Below, piece after piece: positions 1-13,984 of a DNA stretch of 64,000 nt. Each line of letters starts with the position of its first letter. Position 1 is the first letter of the stretch. The notes below the pieces were generated by a model, which saw only the letters and a program-made list of their open reading frames with translations, had not been told where the DNA came from and made no database searches. The translations under genes were made by a program, and so were the position numbers. The stretch is from Effrenium voratum (Eukaryota; Sar; Dinophyceae; Suessiales; Symbiodiniaceae), in assembly GCA_963377175.1 (NCBI GenBank), contig CAUJNA010000519.1, positions 38,255 through 102,254 of the forward strand, read 5' to 3'.

Positions 1-3000
1 TGTAGGGGGCACGCAGCGCGGCTGCAGATCTGGCACCTCGTCCCGCGACCATTCGCAAGGGCGCAGTATCTTGCCGCTCTCCGCTCTCTTAGTCTCTGCC
101 CGCTTCCCGTCCCTTCCCCGCGCTCACTTCTCCGCCTTGAAGCGGTAGCGCAGCTTCGTGAGGTTATACCTCGACGCCTCTAGGAGCCGAAGCTGGACCT
201 CGACGCTCAGGCCACGCACCACGCGCGCAAAAACAGCAGATCTGGTCGCTCTCTGATTGTTGAGCTATGTAACCATGTAAAGTTGTAACATTGTAGATGC
301 TGGAAACCCTGAGTTGCCACAAACGGCAAAACGCTGGCCAGACAGCCGCGGCACCACGTCACTGTGCACTTTCACCGAGGGGTCGATCTTCGAGAACAGC
401 CCGCGGCCTCTGCGAAACCGAGTGGCAGCACCAAAAGGAACGTGAGGCAAAAATGAAGCAAGTGGGTCAACAGCAGCACAAAGGGTTGTGCTGTGGTCAA
501 CAAAAACCGTATGTTTGGAGTTGGTAGCGACGGTCATGGCCCTTTATAGGAAATTAGACAACCATGATAAGGATTCCTAACACTACCCAAACAACAAGTT
601 TGGAGTAGTCACTTGCTCGAACCCCTCCCAGCGGCGTGGCTGGGCCAGCCAAGGTTTCAGCGGTATGCGCCATGGCAAACGTGAAATGCCGTTATGGTTT
701 GCCAGGCTTGGGCAGCGCAAATCCTGCCCAAGTCACTCCGTGCATGAGGCGGATCAGCCGCGGCAAGGCAACCAGGTTGTCTCGCTGGGAGTCTGGGAGT
801 ACTCCCAGAGCGACTATTTGCGTGCATGCAGGCGAGACGTGCAATCTGGACCACAATGCTGCACTGGGTTAGCCTTGGGGTACAGGGCCATGGTGGCTGT
901 ATGGATGATGCCGCTGGCCATGCTGGCTCTGACTATCTCTGAGAGCTTCGTCCAGGGTGACAACAGCCATCTGGAGCAGCTTGGGGGCGGGTCGTCTGTT
1001 CGTGATCCGTGTTCCAGCGGGCACCGGAACTGACTGCAACATCTGAACGGCAAGGAGGTCAAGTGCCCCGGCTGTACGAGGTGCGTTTAGAACGAGAATG
1101 GTGTAGTAGGAATCACTCGCTTATCTTTATCATGCGATGCTTTGCTCAGTGGTCGCATGCGGAAGTAAAGTGCCGCACAACAAATGTCAAGCAGCTGCTT
1201 TCTTGGACTATGCCACTGGCTGGCATTCATACGCACTTCATCTGGATCGTCGGGTAACGCCCGCCCTGAGTATTCCACGTGGCTTCTGTCGCAAACACTT
1301 GGCTCGCACATCTGTCATGCAAGCAGCTCCATCCACGAGCATATGTTCCCCTGCGACTCAGGTATATATGGCCGGGGTCGACGCGGGATGCGTCGAACAA
1401 AGGAGAAGACAGGAGTTTTGATCATGGCACCAATGGTTTCCTCTGCGTTTTACAGGCAGTGGATGGCAGCCACCTTTATTGGTCGATTGCGGCTGGGTCG
1501 CGGGTCTCTGTGTGACCAACGCTTGCCCGATGCACAAGCCCAGATTCCTCATCGCAGCTTCCCGAATCTTGCGCATGCAAAGAGCAAACAGGCAATCCAA
1601 GTCTCAGTGTCCTTTGACAAAAACCCAACATGACACAATATTACATCAGCGTCTGGCTAGCAACTTGGTAGGGAAGCAAGGAAGGATTACTGGAGGTGCA
1701 GCAGTGGCAGTCTCAGTTGCGGGCCTCCGTTCTTCCAGTGCACAGCACCCAGGGGCACCTGGCAGCTCGCATAGATCGATTTGAATCAGAACATGCCCGG
1801 CGTGGCATGCAAACTGTATTTGTCATGAATGCGCACGCTCGGTGATGTGGAACTGCAAGCCAAAAACAAAGCAACTCAGCGAGCCTTGACCGGTAGAGTC
1901 TGCGGCTGAGGGCCGGAGACAGGGTCTAACCTCAGAGCAGTAACGCCCGCTGTCTTTGCGGTGAAAAACAATACCTGTGGGCTACCATGCTTTGACTGGC
2001 CTGACAAACACGGCAATGCTCTGAGAGTGTGTTGCCTCATCTTGGACAACCTTTTCTGGGAAGCGGACGTCTGGTACTCGGTCTCTACTTGCCTTGGTTT
2101 TGCACGGCATGTCCTTGCTACGAGAAGGTGGGCACTAAATAGACTTGCTTGAGAATTCCTAGCCCTGCGCGTAGGTGTGTCCAAAGACATCGCTGCCACC
2201 CATGTCCTGCGTCTGCCATGTTTGCCCGAATTGCATGAAATGATGATTCGACTTGGCTGCCTGCGCTGTTTCAGTTGACGCCATGAGCACACGTCCTGCT
2301 TGGCGGTCCGTCGGTCGACATGACTGTCCTCAATTCTTCGTGGCATCGGCCCTCTAAGCATATTACAGCTATGTAGAGGCGACTGCACATCCTAGCGGGT
2401 CTTTCCCAAATCTCCCCGTGCCTCTCATACCCTGTCATGTCAAAATGCTAGTCGGCTCATCACGGCACCTTTCTGCAGCCAGGTGACGGCACAGCCCAAT
2501 GCATGTCAACGGGCTGTGACTCCACCAAGTGCGGCTCCTGGAACTGAGATCTCCACCAGCTCATTGACGCATGCACGACTAGCAGACTAGCACGACTAGC
2601 ACGACTAGCATTGCCATCATCTTTGAAGCAACGCGGACCATTCGCCCGCCTGTCCGGGCACCGCTGCCCCAAGCAGCGCATCTGCCAGCAGCGGCGCCAT
2701 CGACTGCAGCGCCATCAAAATGCCTTGCTGCACTAGCTGCCAGCGCTCTGCCTGCAGCGACCCAGGCCCAACTCATTTGGCAACTCTTGGCATCCGCGCA
2801 AAAAAGTGCAATGCCAGGGAGTAAAAGATGTCAAACTGCATGGAACAAGCAAGCATATCAAGCAAGAGGAAGCAGTTGGTAGAAATGCAGGATGCTTTTA
2901 AGCGATGCAACCATTTGGGCTGTTGCGTGCGTCTTCCCTTGGAGGTATCGCACCTCTGCCAGCGCAGAAGTGACTTCGTTTGCAGCCGCACCCGTCTCCT

Positions 3001-3460
3001 GCGCGGCTCTGATTGCAATGCGCATTTGCTTCAGCCAAAGCTCTTAAAGCTCTTGGAGCTGGGATGCAAGGCATGTCGTCCTGAAGCCAAAGGGCAGCCG
3101 CGAGCACCGGACCGGGCTGCTCCCGCACGCCGCTGCCACCGTACTTGGTATTGTTCCTCCGCGAAACGTCTTTGGCATCATGGCCTTTGGCTTCTGCTTG
3201 CGCCAAGTGGCCAAAAGAGTCGCACAAGCTCACGCCACAGGATGTCCTGCCAGCACTTGTTTGGCGCATTGCGAAATCAGTCTCTGGGAACTAGCTTGTA
3301 GCAATGGCTTGTAGCCTGCCTCGCATGCCACTTCAATGATTGCCCTGTGGGTTGCGCATCGGCAAAGCGATGCAAGGCACCCACAAACACACCTGCGTCT
3401 ACTTGCGTCTACTTTGATCTTAGGATACATAGATATTATAAACCTACAAGTACAAAAAGT
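1..3460. other. no supported gene
   Basis: Only short overlapping open frames occur on both strands, with no recognisable domain, repeat register or splice pattern. I see nothing here that I can annotate. Confidence 0.5.
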
Positions 3461-3462
3461 AG

Positions 3463-3474
3463 CCCCCCCCCCCC
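3463..3474 (+). repeat. poly-C run
   Basis: Twelve consecutive C residues follow a short AT-rich stretch. No gene lies around it. Confidence 0.9.
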
Positions 3475-4114
3475 ACTAAGGGTTGGGAACATTGATGAGT
3501 TCGAGTCGACACAATCCGCACCTTCTCGTCCCTTGCACCCAGGGTTTCGCTCAAGAGCGGCTGGCGCTCCGAGCGCCTGGCCAGTGAGTCGCATGCGTCG
3601 CACGCGCCGCATGCGTGTGCAGCCGAGGCTCCCGAAGCCCAAGAAGGTGCTGTCCGGAAGGGTGCAGGGGCACGGATATGGATCCTCAGCGGCTCCGTGC
3701 CATCGCTTCATGCACCTTGTGAACCTCATGCATGGGTCCGAAGACTTAAAGAGCAAAAACCAACGCCTGCAAAAACGTCGCAGCCTTCAAAGTCAATGAC
3801 TCAAGGGGAACCCTGCCAAGGTTTAGCTTCGCTAAAAAAAAAAAGGCCAAAGGACGATCCCACAAATGTTGAGGAAAATACATCCCAAACTAAAAGATGT
3901 GATGCGCTAGGCCGGGTGCCCTTGCAAGAAAAAAGGTATGGAAACGCGATGTGGTTGTTTCAAGATTACCCCTTGTACCTACCCCGCTGAGGCATAGAGA
4001 AGCAACAGAAAGCAAGAAACTCAGTTGGTTCACCAAAGTAGTCTACGGAATGCACCGTGGCAGCCGCAGCTTGCCTGCTTGCTACTTTGGTAAAAATACA
4101 CGGCATGTGTTCAA

Positions 4115-4265
4115 AAACTGGAAGAGAGAAAGGCAAGGAAAGGAAAGGGAAAGCAGGAAATGAAACAGCAGGCAAGGAGGAGAGGAAAAGGAAAGCACAG
4201 GAAATGAAAGCGCAGGAGAGGAAAGGGACAGGAAAGGGACAGCTATTAGTATCGAGCCCGGAAAG
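4115..4265 (+). repeat. purine-rich GGAAA tract
   Basis: About 150 bases are almost all purine, built from degenerate GGAAAG and GGAGAG units. The open frames across it are low-complexity shadows (K/E/R/G-rich one way, F/L/S/P-rich the other). Confidence 0.75.
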
Positions 4266-5574
4266 GACCGAGAAGGACAAAACACCGTTTGATCGCTTAC
4301 CAAAGTAGAAAGCACGCCATGATGCACTCCGTAGACGACTGTGGGAAGAAGAGTGTTTTTTTCCCGTTTCCACCCGCTCCCATGCCTGATGGCTGTTGGA
4401 CGGTCTCGGCTTCCAGCCCTATCTTTTTCCCTTTGCCTGCTTGGTGGTTGCTGGGCACCTTTCCCAGGAAAGGCTCCAATTCACGAACAAACGCTTTGTG
4501 GTTTACCAAGAATGTGAAGGGCTTGTGCAACATGTCTTTGCGTGGATTGAAAACATGTTCTTTTGCGGCTATGAGCCCAACGGATCTCACACTGCCGGTC
4601 TCACACGGCCAATATCTCGGCTCTCTTGGCTGAGCGCAAAACTGCAATGCCAAGGTTGAGGTCAGCTCGGCAATGTACATCGCCTCAGGCATCGATATCT
4701 ATCCACGTTACGGTCCTGACTGTCCACGAAACACAGCCTATTGCGCTCTGCCACACGCCAAGTGTTCTTAGGTAGCTGGCTTTGCACGGCCGCTGCTGAA
4801 GGGTTTGAAAGCACCTCCCCCTAGCAAGCAATCAGAAAACTAGAAGCTGCAGATCGCAGTTGCAAAAGCCTGGTAGGCCTTCTGGGCGGTTCCCGGGCAG
4901 GACATTCGCACCTGAAGCTGAGCGACCGAATCTTCCGCGTGCAGACTGGAGCGACCATGCAGGTCTTGAGAACCACTGGCGAAGTCTTTGCACTATGGAA
5001 GCTGAGGCTTCGACTTCAGAACTCGCAAGGTCATAGCACACCGTGGTGTTGGTGCCGTTGACCGGTCGGCAAATCTGCAAGGGGCCGCCGGCAAGTTACG
5101 CACAGGCACAGACCGTGACATGCAACCAGCACATTCAGCAAAGTAATGAAACCCCTGAGCTGCGACATTCAGTGTCAGCAATAACACACAAACTGCTCAA
5201 ACGCCATCCGCATTCACCTCGGAGCTGCCCAGGGAAGTGAGAAGCACCGTGGCTGGCGCAGGCATCGAAGCCATGGGCATCGATGGATCCTCGCATTGAA
5301 GGCAAAGCAAGCTCGCCAACTCACCAATCTCACCAATCTCACGGCAGACATAGTGGTCAAGTGCGGCATTTCCGCTGCACTTTTGGCTTGCACCGCGTCC
5401 TCCTCAGGCAAGCAGGAATACAGCTGCGAGATCCTGGGCCACACATTTGCCAGGCGAGAGTTCCAAGAGGCTGTCACCACGCTCTTGGGTGCGGGCAAAT
5501 GACTAAAAAGCTATATGTGGCATATATACGTTTTGTCTTTTGACTGTGGCAGGCTTGAAAACGCACCATCTGCC

Positions 5575-5720
5575 CCACCCCGCCCCAAACCCCAACTACC
5601 TCCAAAACCGTCCCCACGAACGCCAGGTCTCCGCCCCACCCCGCCCCACCTCCCACCCACTTCACATTTCCCCACCGCCACCCCCCCACCCCACCCCACC
5701 CCACCCCACCCCACCCCAAC
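5575..5720 (+). repeat. C-rich (CCCCA)n tract
   Basis: A C-rich stretch becomes a regular CCCCA array near 5,680-5,718. The complementary strand is G-rich with runs of four G, so it could form G-quadruplexes (inference). Frames across it are low complexity. Confidence 0.8.
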
Positions 5721-7633
5721 CGTAGGTGACCAGAATCTGAGTGTGCAAATGACCCCCTGCCCCCTGAAGGGCAGTGAAGGGGGGACTTTTCACTGGCGCA
5801 GGAGGGTTCACCACCACCCTCATGGACCACCTCAATGAATCAAGCCTATCCAGTATATCAAAAAATAAAAAGACAAAAAAAGAAAACAGTCAAAAGTTTG
5901 CTCAGCGTTCCCACAACAAAAGGATGCCAAAACGCGAATCGAAAACATCGCCATAGAATGTCGCCCTCCACAAACCACTCGGTAACTAAGGCCCAGGAAA
6001 CATAACCTCAAAGCTACTACACAGTCAGGAGGCTAAACAGCAAAAAGAGAGCACTCTGTTGTCTGAAAAGAAAACGATCTGCGGCACATGCCACGCAGCA
6101 ACGGGCCGAAAATCAGGAGCTCATTGCGCGCGCGCGTCTGCGAAGTCGCAGCGCAATTGATAAGATATCGATTTTGCATCACATACCACGCAGGACAACC
6201 CGGCCCAGAAGCGGGAACCTGATTTTGCCCGAGCCGGCAGCACAAACCAGCATCGGCCAAGAGCACCTTTGTAAATGCAGTGTAAACATTTCGAAAGCAG
6301 CTCGACAACCCAACTCAATCAGTCACCAAATATTTTCCCTTAACACAACCCGTAGTCACACTATCTGGGCAATAAAGGCCAGCCCGCAAAAGACCACGTC
6401 GTACGCCGCGCCAACCACGAGAACCCGCGCGCCCAGCTAGCACGCATAGCCTTGGCCACGCAGCCCTTCCCTAAACCTTCCACCACCCCGCTTCACCAAC
6501 GCCACACCCTGCAAAGCAACAACACAAACACGGGCCCTACAAACTGCCACAGGCCCAGCCCCGACCTCCGCGCGCAACCGGCCCGCGAGTGCACAGGTGA
6601 ACACGAGCACGTGCCGGCGAGTGGACAAATGACCGCTGCGCGATGCTGCGCATTGCTGGAACGTGCCACGTTTTTTTTGCTCGGCGAGTGTACAAACGAC
6701 CGCTTCGCTAAAAAGCGAGTGCACGCACGACCAAAACCCGAGTGAACAGACGACCGCTTTAGCGAGTACACAAACAACCCCCTGCCCCGCTGCAGGGACC
6801 CCGGCAGCGCGGTCATCTCCACTCGGGCATCCCGCAGCGCTGCCTTAGGGGCTTGCGCTGCCAGGCCTGGCAATGACTCGGAATGCAATTCTGCCAAATT
6901 CCTGGTAACGTGTCAAAGGAACCTCTCAAACGGCTATCTTGCTTCTCTTTTGAACCATCCCTTTCTTGCGGTTGACGTGATTTGACACTCAGCCATGGTT
7001 TGTGTGGAATGCGGGCTTTGAGAATAGACACTGATCACATCAGAGATTCGAACAGGGGCTGCGTCTCGTGAGTCGTGAATCTTCGATTTCAACATATTCG
7101 CGGGTGTCGCAAGCACCCGCGAAGAACCAGACAAATGTCCAAAGGGGAGAAGCAAGATGACCCGGCAAAAGAAACAAAATCAGGCATCATGGCAAACTTC
7201 GGGGAATGTTATGGGCAGTCTTCAAAACGTGTTTTTGGCTCAATGGGAGTAGCTGCGGCCCACCCTGCCCTCCCGTCCCCTTGGCTCTCTCGCCTGCAGC
7301 AATCCCAACAAGAGATGCCAGGCCATCCAGGGGAACCCGCCTCAGCAAGCTCTACCTTCCACGGATCCAGTTCAGGCCATGTGTCAGTCAGCTGGCGATT
7401 TCACAGCTTGACAAGCCTTCACCCTCCACGGCTGACACTGGGTCTCCGCACCGACAATCGTCAGCTACGCGCCGCAGTAGCTGAAAGAATCGGCCCAAAG
7501 AGCCTACCCAAGAATCCAGCCACTTGATTCCAAAGCCAAGCAGTAAGTCATCTCTTTTGCACAAGTCATCTCCCCAGCTTGAAGCCAAATCCTTGCCCAC
7601 CTGGCCTGCCACGGAGTTGATGCCCAAAACCTC

Positions 7634-7658
7634 CACACACACACACACACACACACAC
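7634..7658 (+). repeat. (CA)n microsatellite
   Basis: About 12 CA units in otherwise unremarkable DNA. Confidence 0.9.
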
Positions 7659-7659
7659 G

Positions 7660-10440
7660 CTAGTAGGCAGGTGTCATGCAACAAGGCAAGAGCGCATTCG
7701 GCTTGGTCGAGACAGGCACCCTTGAGGCTCGAGCCATGCCAAACCCTAGAAACACATCCAAGCCAGGTATGCACAGGCAAGCGTCCACAGCGCCATCCGA
7801 ATCTTCCTGCGCACCGCAGGCCTCCAGCTGCGTGGCCAACTTCTGCAAAGCATCCAGCACTGCCAGGGTCACGAGCTTCTGCGATTCCGCCTGCCAATCG
7901 CAACGCAAGGGCGCTGCAAGGGTCGCAAGGGGAAAACAGAAAAGCCTCGAGTGAGCTCTTTCACAGCGCCAAAGTGTGCAAGCCTGATAAGTCCAAAAGC
8001 AAAATAATCATTGGAGTTAACAATAACTTCCGGTGCCTCCAGTTCTATTGAGAAAAAAACAACTTCCCCAGCGCAGCCGAGCTCACACGCCTCGAAGTCT
8101 CGCAGCTCGCAGCGGGATCCAAGCCACCCGTCCGCACAGGTGCAGCGATCCCAGCCTGTTCGAACACAGCTGCATGCCCCCCTCAACACGTAAACACGCA
8201 CTCTCTGGACTGTTGCTTACTGCTTGATCCAAATCAAGATGTGAGCAAAAAAGGCCAGGAGGATGCCAACATGCCAGGTAGCTTTGGTCCAGCAACTCAC
8301 TCACCTGAGAAAGCCATTGGCCAGTCAGAGAAGACAAATGATGACGGTGTCACTGACACCCAGACTGATGACAAAGGACAACCCAAGGCCACAAAAACTG
8401 ACCTAGCTCCATAGGCCAAAAAGGTAGATATTGAGCTCATCCAACACGTGCCTGCATTCCAATGCTGTCTGGAAAAATGAGGCCAGGGCAAAGCAGCTGC
8501 CATGCGCACCACAATCCTAGGATCAAGCCAACCGCAAATGGGCATCATCCAATATGCCGTCCTCTGTGCAGTTCTGCACACTGGAGTCAAATCTGGTGCT
8601 CAAAGCACTGAAAGCCACGTCCTCGCCCGTGGAACACCCGAGGTCTTTGCCAACATGGTATCAGCTGGCAATGCGCAGTCTGCATAACGACCCACTGCAC
8701 AGCAGTGCTGTGCGTTGCATGCAATCTGTCAAACTTGCCCTTGGGCATCCTGCCAAAGCTGCCACTGCAGCATGGGATCCAAAGAGGAGGCTGTGGATTG
8801 CAGCAGGGACAACGTCTCAGATGTTTTCCTGCCATGCAAAGTACATGCGCCTCTGAATGAATCTGAATGCTGTGTCATGTGTGTGTTGACATCGGTGCAG
8901 CTTCGATCTTGCTGCTTGTCCCCTAGCTTGAAGAACCCCTGGTCTTCACGGCTGTGCTTGCGGGCCAATACAATTCCTAGTCCCTAGTCCACGAATGTTG
9001 GAAGCAGCCCACAAAGCAGTACTCAAAGAAGTGTCACCCTGCAACGGGCAAAACAAGGGAAGTAAAAGCAGCTGGCACTGCCTAGAGACCCAAATGCTAG
9101 GCACAAAGCTCGTGTTTTCAATGACTGTATTCCTCTTTGGAGTCGATCCGATGGTTCACGCGCCTTGGTGAGTACTGTGCGAAGAGCATTTGGCCTTGCT
9201 GAAATGCCTGAGTCAGCTTCGCCATGTTCTGTCCATGGTGCCTAACGTCTGCCATGGTGCCGCAAGTACTCGCAGCGCCTGGGCCTGTCGAAACGGGACA
9301 AAACCTCCGAGCATCCGGAGTGCGCAGACAGGAACTTGCCCCTTGCGTGCAGACAGGACTACAGTGACTCTATGCGCGAGCTGGGCCTCGGCAGTGGCGG
9401 ATGCCATGAGTTGCACAGTCCTGGGTCTTGTGGCAAGTCCACATGTATCGTTGACGCTGGGCAGTACTTCTGCTCCCGCGGAAAACTGGGTGGCCACTCC
9501 ATGTCGATTCCGAACTGAATACTCAGCACACGTTCAATTTTCTATGCCCAGCAGCTCTGGTGCGGTGACTGCGACAGTGCCACGCCCGTCTCTGGCCTGA
9601 GTCAGCCGCTGCGTTTGACATGAGCGAGCTGAAGGCTGTCTGCGCTTGCCTGTCCCCGCAGCACCAGGGTCTGATCGCGAGGCAGAAATGCAACCTAGAC
9701 TGCTCAGCTCTGCATGTCGCAGTTTGCATGCTGGTGTCTTAATCAGACATCTCATACAGCTGCACCTTGCTTCTCATCCACCGGAAACTGCCCCCTTTAA
9801 GCCACGTCACCGGAACTTTGGGATCGAAGCTCCAGTCACTGAGGAGAAGCCCTTCAGCCAGGCTGGAGATCAGCACAAGGAAGGAAGTGTGAGCCATCCA
9901 TCTCCATTCCGTATCCAGGTCCAACCGGGTCCAGCTGTTCAACACTGACAGCTGTTGCCTTTGCAAACATCCCATCACAAACCCCGATAAACTATCCAAC
10001 TCGAACCCAGGTCTGCCTGTGGGTAGCTCAGCCTCTAGCCGGTACCTGGCGCAGTGGCACTTATATAAACCCAATCGATTCAAGCCCCACTCTGAGGACA
10101 AAATATTGTGTTGCCACGATCACAAATACACAAGCTTTCTTTCTTGCATCCCAAACACGTATCCACCCAGCTATCCCAATAGGCGCACTGCAAGGGGAGC
10201 GCCGCTGAGGACCAGCGCATATTTGCCACAATGAAGGACATGAGAGGTGCGGGGGCTGCCACCTCGCATGCGTAAGGAACTAACTGCACGACCCGCCAGG
10301 AAACTTACCCCATTTCCAAAGAACTTGGCCCAGCGTGGCCAACCCCCATGGCACAAAACTTAGCCCACAACACCAAGATCTTAGCCCATTTACAAAATTG
10401 CATGGCACACCACATCAAAAATGCGTGTTTATGTTACGAC
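7660..10440. other. no supported gene
   Basis: Short frames only, on both strands, with no recognisable domain. The stretch from 10,350 leads into the tandem repeat that starts at 10,451. Confidence 0.45.
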
Positions 10441-10450
10441 TGCCTTGTCC

Positions 10451-11660
10451 GGCTAGCTCGCGCCTATGCGTTTTCACATTAGCTTCTACTTGTCTGAGCT
10501 AGGTTGAGAGTTTCAAAATTGCTCGAACCGTGTCCACAAACGCTTGGCACACCAACATTCACCAACATATGCTGCAATGTTGCTAAGTTCTCTGTTCATA
10601 GCCACCCCCCATGTGATTGTAAGCAGCAGCTTTCCAAAAACAACTGAAAACTAATGTGCTCAACAAGTACTTCCCCCATGGCACACCGCGTTTTACAAGC
10701 GGCTCAAACAATATAAGCCCAGGTAGATCTCCAACAGCCCCGTGGCTGGCTCGCGCCTATGCGTTTTCACATTGGCTTCTACTTGTCTGAGCTAGGTTGC
10801 GAGCTTCAAAACTGCTCGAACCGCGTCCACAAACGCATGGCGCACCAACATTCACCAACATATGATGCAATGTTATGTTGCTAAGCTCCTTGTTCATGCC
10901 CACCCCTATGCGTGTACTTCCCCCGTGGCACACCGCGTTTTACAAGCGGCTCAAACAAAATAAGGCCAGGTATATCCCCAACAGCCCCGTGGCTGGCTCG
11001 CGCCTATGCGTTTTCACATTAGCTTCTACTTGTCTGAGCTAGGTTGCGAGCTCAAAAACTGTTCGAGTCGTATCCACAAACGCTTGGCGCACCACAATTC
11101 ATTAACATGCGCTGCAGTGTTGCTAAGTTCTTTGCTCATAGCCACCCCTGTGTGTTTATAAGCAACAATCTTCCAAAAACAGCTGACAACCAATGCGCTC
11201 AACAAGCACTTCTCCCATGGCGCACCGCGTTTTACAAGCGTTTCAAACAACATAAACCCGGGTGTACCCCCAACAGCGCCGGGGCTGGTTTGCGCCTATG
11301 CGTTTTCACATTGGCTGCTACTTGTCTGAGCTAGGTTGCGAGCTTAAAAACTGTTCGAATCGTGTCCACAAACGCATGCGCACCACTGTTGCTAAGTTCT
11401 TTGTTCATAGCCACCCTGTGCGTTTATAAGCAACAATCTTCCAAAAACAGCTGACAACCAATGCGCTCAGCAAGCACTTCCCCATGGCACACCGCGTTTT
11501 ACAAGCTTTTCAACCAACATAAACCCGGGTGTACCCCCAACAGCGCCGGGGCTGGTTTGCGCCTATGCGCTTTCACATTAGCTGCTGCTTGTCTGAGATA
11601 GGTTGCGAGCTTAGAAACTGTTCGAATCATGTCCGCAAACGCTTGGCACACCACAATTCA
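10451..11660 (+). repeat. minisatellite, five units of about 250-295 bp
   Basis: Five diverged copies start at 10,451, 10,744, 10,991, 11,283 and 11,550. Each begins with GGCT followed by GCGCCTATGCGTTTTCACAT, then a TTGTCTGAGCTAGGTTG block. Later come a block about TTGCTAAGTTC and, in most units, CCATGGCACACCGCGTTTTACAAGC. Unit lengths vary by internal deletion. No conserved frame runs through the units, so they look non-coding. Confidence 0.9.
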
Positions 11661-11714
11661 CCATTATTTTCTCTTTCGCTTGTGCTGTCTCTTCCCTTTT
11701 CCTTTTCTCTTTCT

Positions 11715-11865
11715 CTGTTGAGCCCCTGTCACGAAATCTGCTTCTGAAAGCTGTGCGCCTGCCACAAGACCTGCGTCTGGCCTTCTGGAAGTACTGCGCC
11801 TGTCACGAAATCCGCGCCTGACCTTGCAAAAGTGCTGCGCCTGCCACGCAACCTTGCGAAACATG
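11715..11865 (+). repeat. short diverged tandem repeat
   Basis: Three to four imperfect copies of a roughly 45-base unit contain CTGTCACGAAATC or CTGCCACAAGACC followed by GCGCCTG. The unit resembles the reverse complement of the TTTCGTGGCAGG repeats found at 14, 15.7 and 17.4 kb. Confidence 0.6.
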
Positions 11866-12044
11866 TGTTCTAGCCAGCCAATTTAACGAGGTCTAAACAA
11901 GGTCTTAACGAGGTCTAAACGAGGTGCGAACGCAGGCTGTTCGGACACAATCCTTCATTGGGGCGTGGCGTGCCTTGGCGTGTGTGCATCAGTGTGTGTG
12001 GGTGAGAGCAAAGCACAACACAAGGAACCCGACTCCCGTGTGTT

Positions 12045-12745
12045 AGTTGACTGAACCATTTCATTCTGTGGCCAGAGGCAGTGTGCCATTGCGTTTTGTG
12101 ACGGGAGTGGGCCTCAACATTCAGCAGCGCCCCTTTGCCAAACACTCCTCAAAGCATCCGGTCCCCCATGGCACACCAGACACTTGGCTTTGTGTACGAT
12201 GGGGGGTAGCACTTGCGTCGCCAGCAACATCTAAGCCCGCAACTTCTATCACCTCGAACCCTACTGGCACACAGCTGAACAACCATGTGTTAGTTGACTG
12301 CACCTCATAATCTTGGCCAGAGGCAGTGTGCCATTGAGATTTGTGACGGGAGTGGGCCTCAACACTTCTATCAAATCAAATCCTACTGGCACACAGCTGA
12401 ACAACAAGGAACCCTGCTCCCATGTGTCTAGCTGGCTTGACGCTCTCAACTGAACATTCAACAGCCCCCCCTCGCCAAGTGTCCGCTCCCCCACGGCACG
12501 GGTGGCACCTGCGTCGTCAGCAACATCTAAGCCTGTGACTTCTATTAAATCAAATCCTACTGGCACACAGCTGAACAACAAGGAGCCCAGCTCCCATGTG
12601 TCTAGCTAGCTTGACGCTCTCAATCTCTTGGCCAGAGGCAGTGTGCCAGTGCGTTTTGTGACGGGAAGTGCTCTTAACATTCAACAGTGTCCCCTCGCCA
12701 AATACTCTCAAAGTATCCGCTCCCCCATGGCACACCACAAATGGC
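12045..12745 (+). repeat. three-copy minisatellite
   Basis: Three copies of a unit of about 240-320 bases are anchored by GGCCAGAGGCAGTGTGCCA at about 12,069, 12,314 and 12,630. The anchor is followed by a GTGACGGGA block, AACATTCA and CCCCATGGCACACC. The last block is shared with the 10.45-11.66 kb array, which suggests a common origin. Confidence 0.85.
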
Positions 12746-12749
12746 TCAA

Positions 12750-13980
12750 GTTCTTTGTTCGCGGCTCAAGTTTCTCGAGGACCCAGTACATTATTGCTCA
12801 TGGGAAGTTAGAATGCCTGCGCGGACCATCTTGTTCAAGGGGCAACCCTTCATGGCAAAAAAGGTCCGTTGCGCAGTGCGACCTCACCCGGGCAGCCGCA
12901 CTCGAGTCCTGTCCACCAGCAAGTAGCCCGCAGCAGGCGGCAGGTTCACGCGCAAGGTTGCCTCTTGCCACAAATTTGGTGCTGGGACATCGGATTCTTG
13001 TAGCCAGGCTGGTTTCGATAAGCCTTGTTTCGCTTCTCAACACCAACATGTCAAGCCCATTCAGAAACAGCAAACACGGCCTGCTTCTGGAGGCTTCGCA
13101 CAGGAGCCTTAGCCGCTCAGAGAGGCCATCCGTTGACAACCAGGCACAACTTTACGTTCGGGCGAGGGATGCATTCATACGTGGGTTCCTTCATGTGCCT
13201 TCAAAACAAAAGTGCCTTGAATGAAATGTTGGGCAAGCAATCGTTACAGAATAGTATATATCTATATACATATACAGGTACAAAAAATATACATGTACGC
13301 GTGTATGCATGTATTTATTTATGGTCAGAACGCCGCGCATGATCTATCGTCCCTTCCCCTACACCAAAAACACTGGTAAAAACCAGCCTGCGGAACTGAA
13401 TTCTGGTTCCGAAAAGCATACGGGAAAAACATCAAGGAAACAAACAAAAGGAAGGATCCTTGGTTCAGCCCAGCCCCATCTGTTGTCGTTTGTGTTCTCG
13501 ACGCTGTTTGTTTAAAACCCGACAAACCCCAAAAACAATGTTTCTGATTGATGGTGATAATTTGGGTTGTTTGTTTTTGTTGTTTGGTTTCAAATTCTGT
13601 TTTTTGGTTTTGCTTCTTGACCACCATCAAAACACCAGAAACATCTTGGACTTTTGGCTTTCTAGGGTTTTCAGCAAAGCCTCGAAAAACAAAACTCGAG
13701 AAAGCCAAAAAAAACAGGCTTCTCCCTTAAACTTTGGTTTGTTTGTTTTCTCTGTTTTTTGCTTTGTCGTTTTCCGGTAAAATTTGCAACCGCTGGAACT
13801 TTTAAAGGACCGGAGATGATGGGCCCCAACTGGCGGGCACAGCCCGGACCATTCCTTTCTGCCCACAAGAAACGCCGGAAGAGACCCTCACCCAGATGCA
13901 CTTTTGGCGCATACACTACTTCAGCGCGTGGGAAAACACCTGTGAACCAGGACACCTGTCAATCACAGGACGCCGGCCTT
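12750..13980. other. no supported gene; T/A-rich stretch
   Basis: No recognisable coding region. 13,240-13,320 is AT-rich with TATACA runs, and 13,500-13,780 has T-rich homopolymer runs. Frames are short and low complexity. Confidence 0.45.
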
Positions 13981-13984
13981 TGCT

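Noticed and set aside
12741..12770. ATGGCTCAAG and GCGGCTCAAG in tandem, like the end of a spliced leader
   Set aside because: Only 8-9 bases match, the GCCATTTT part is absent, and no coding sequence follows.
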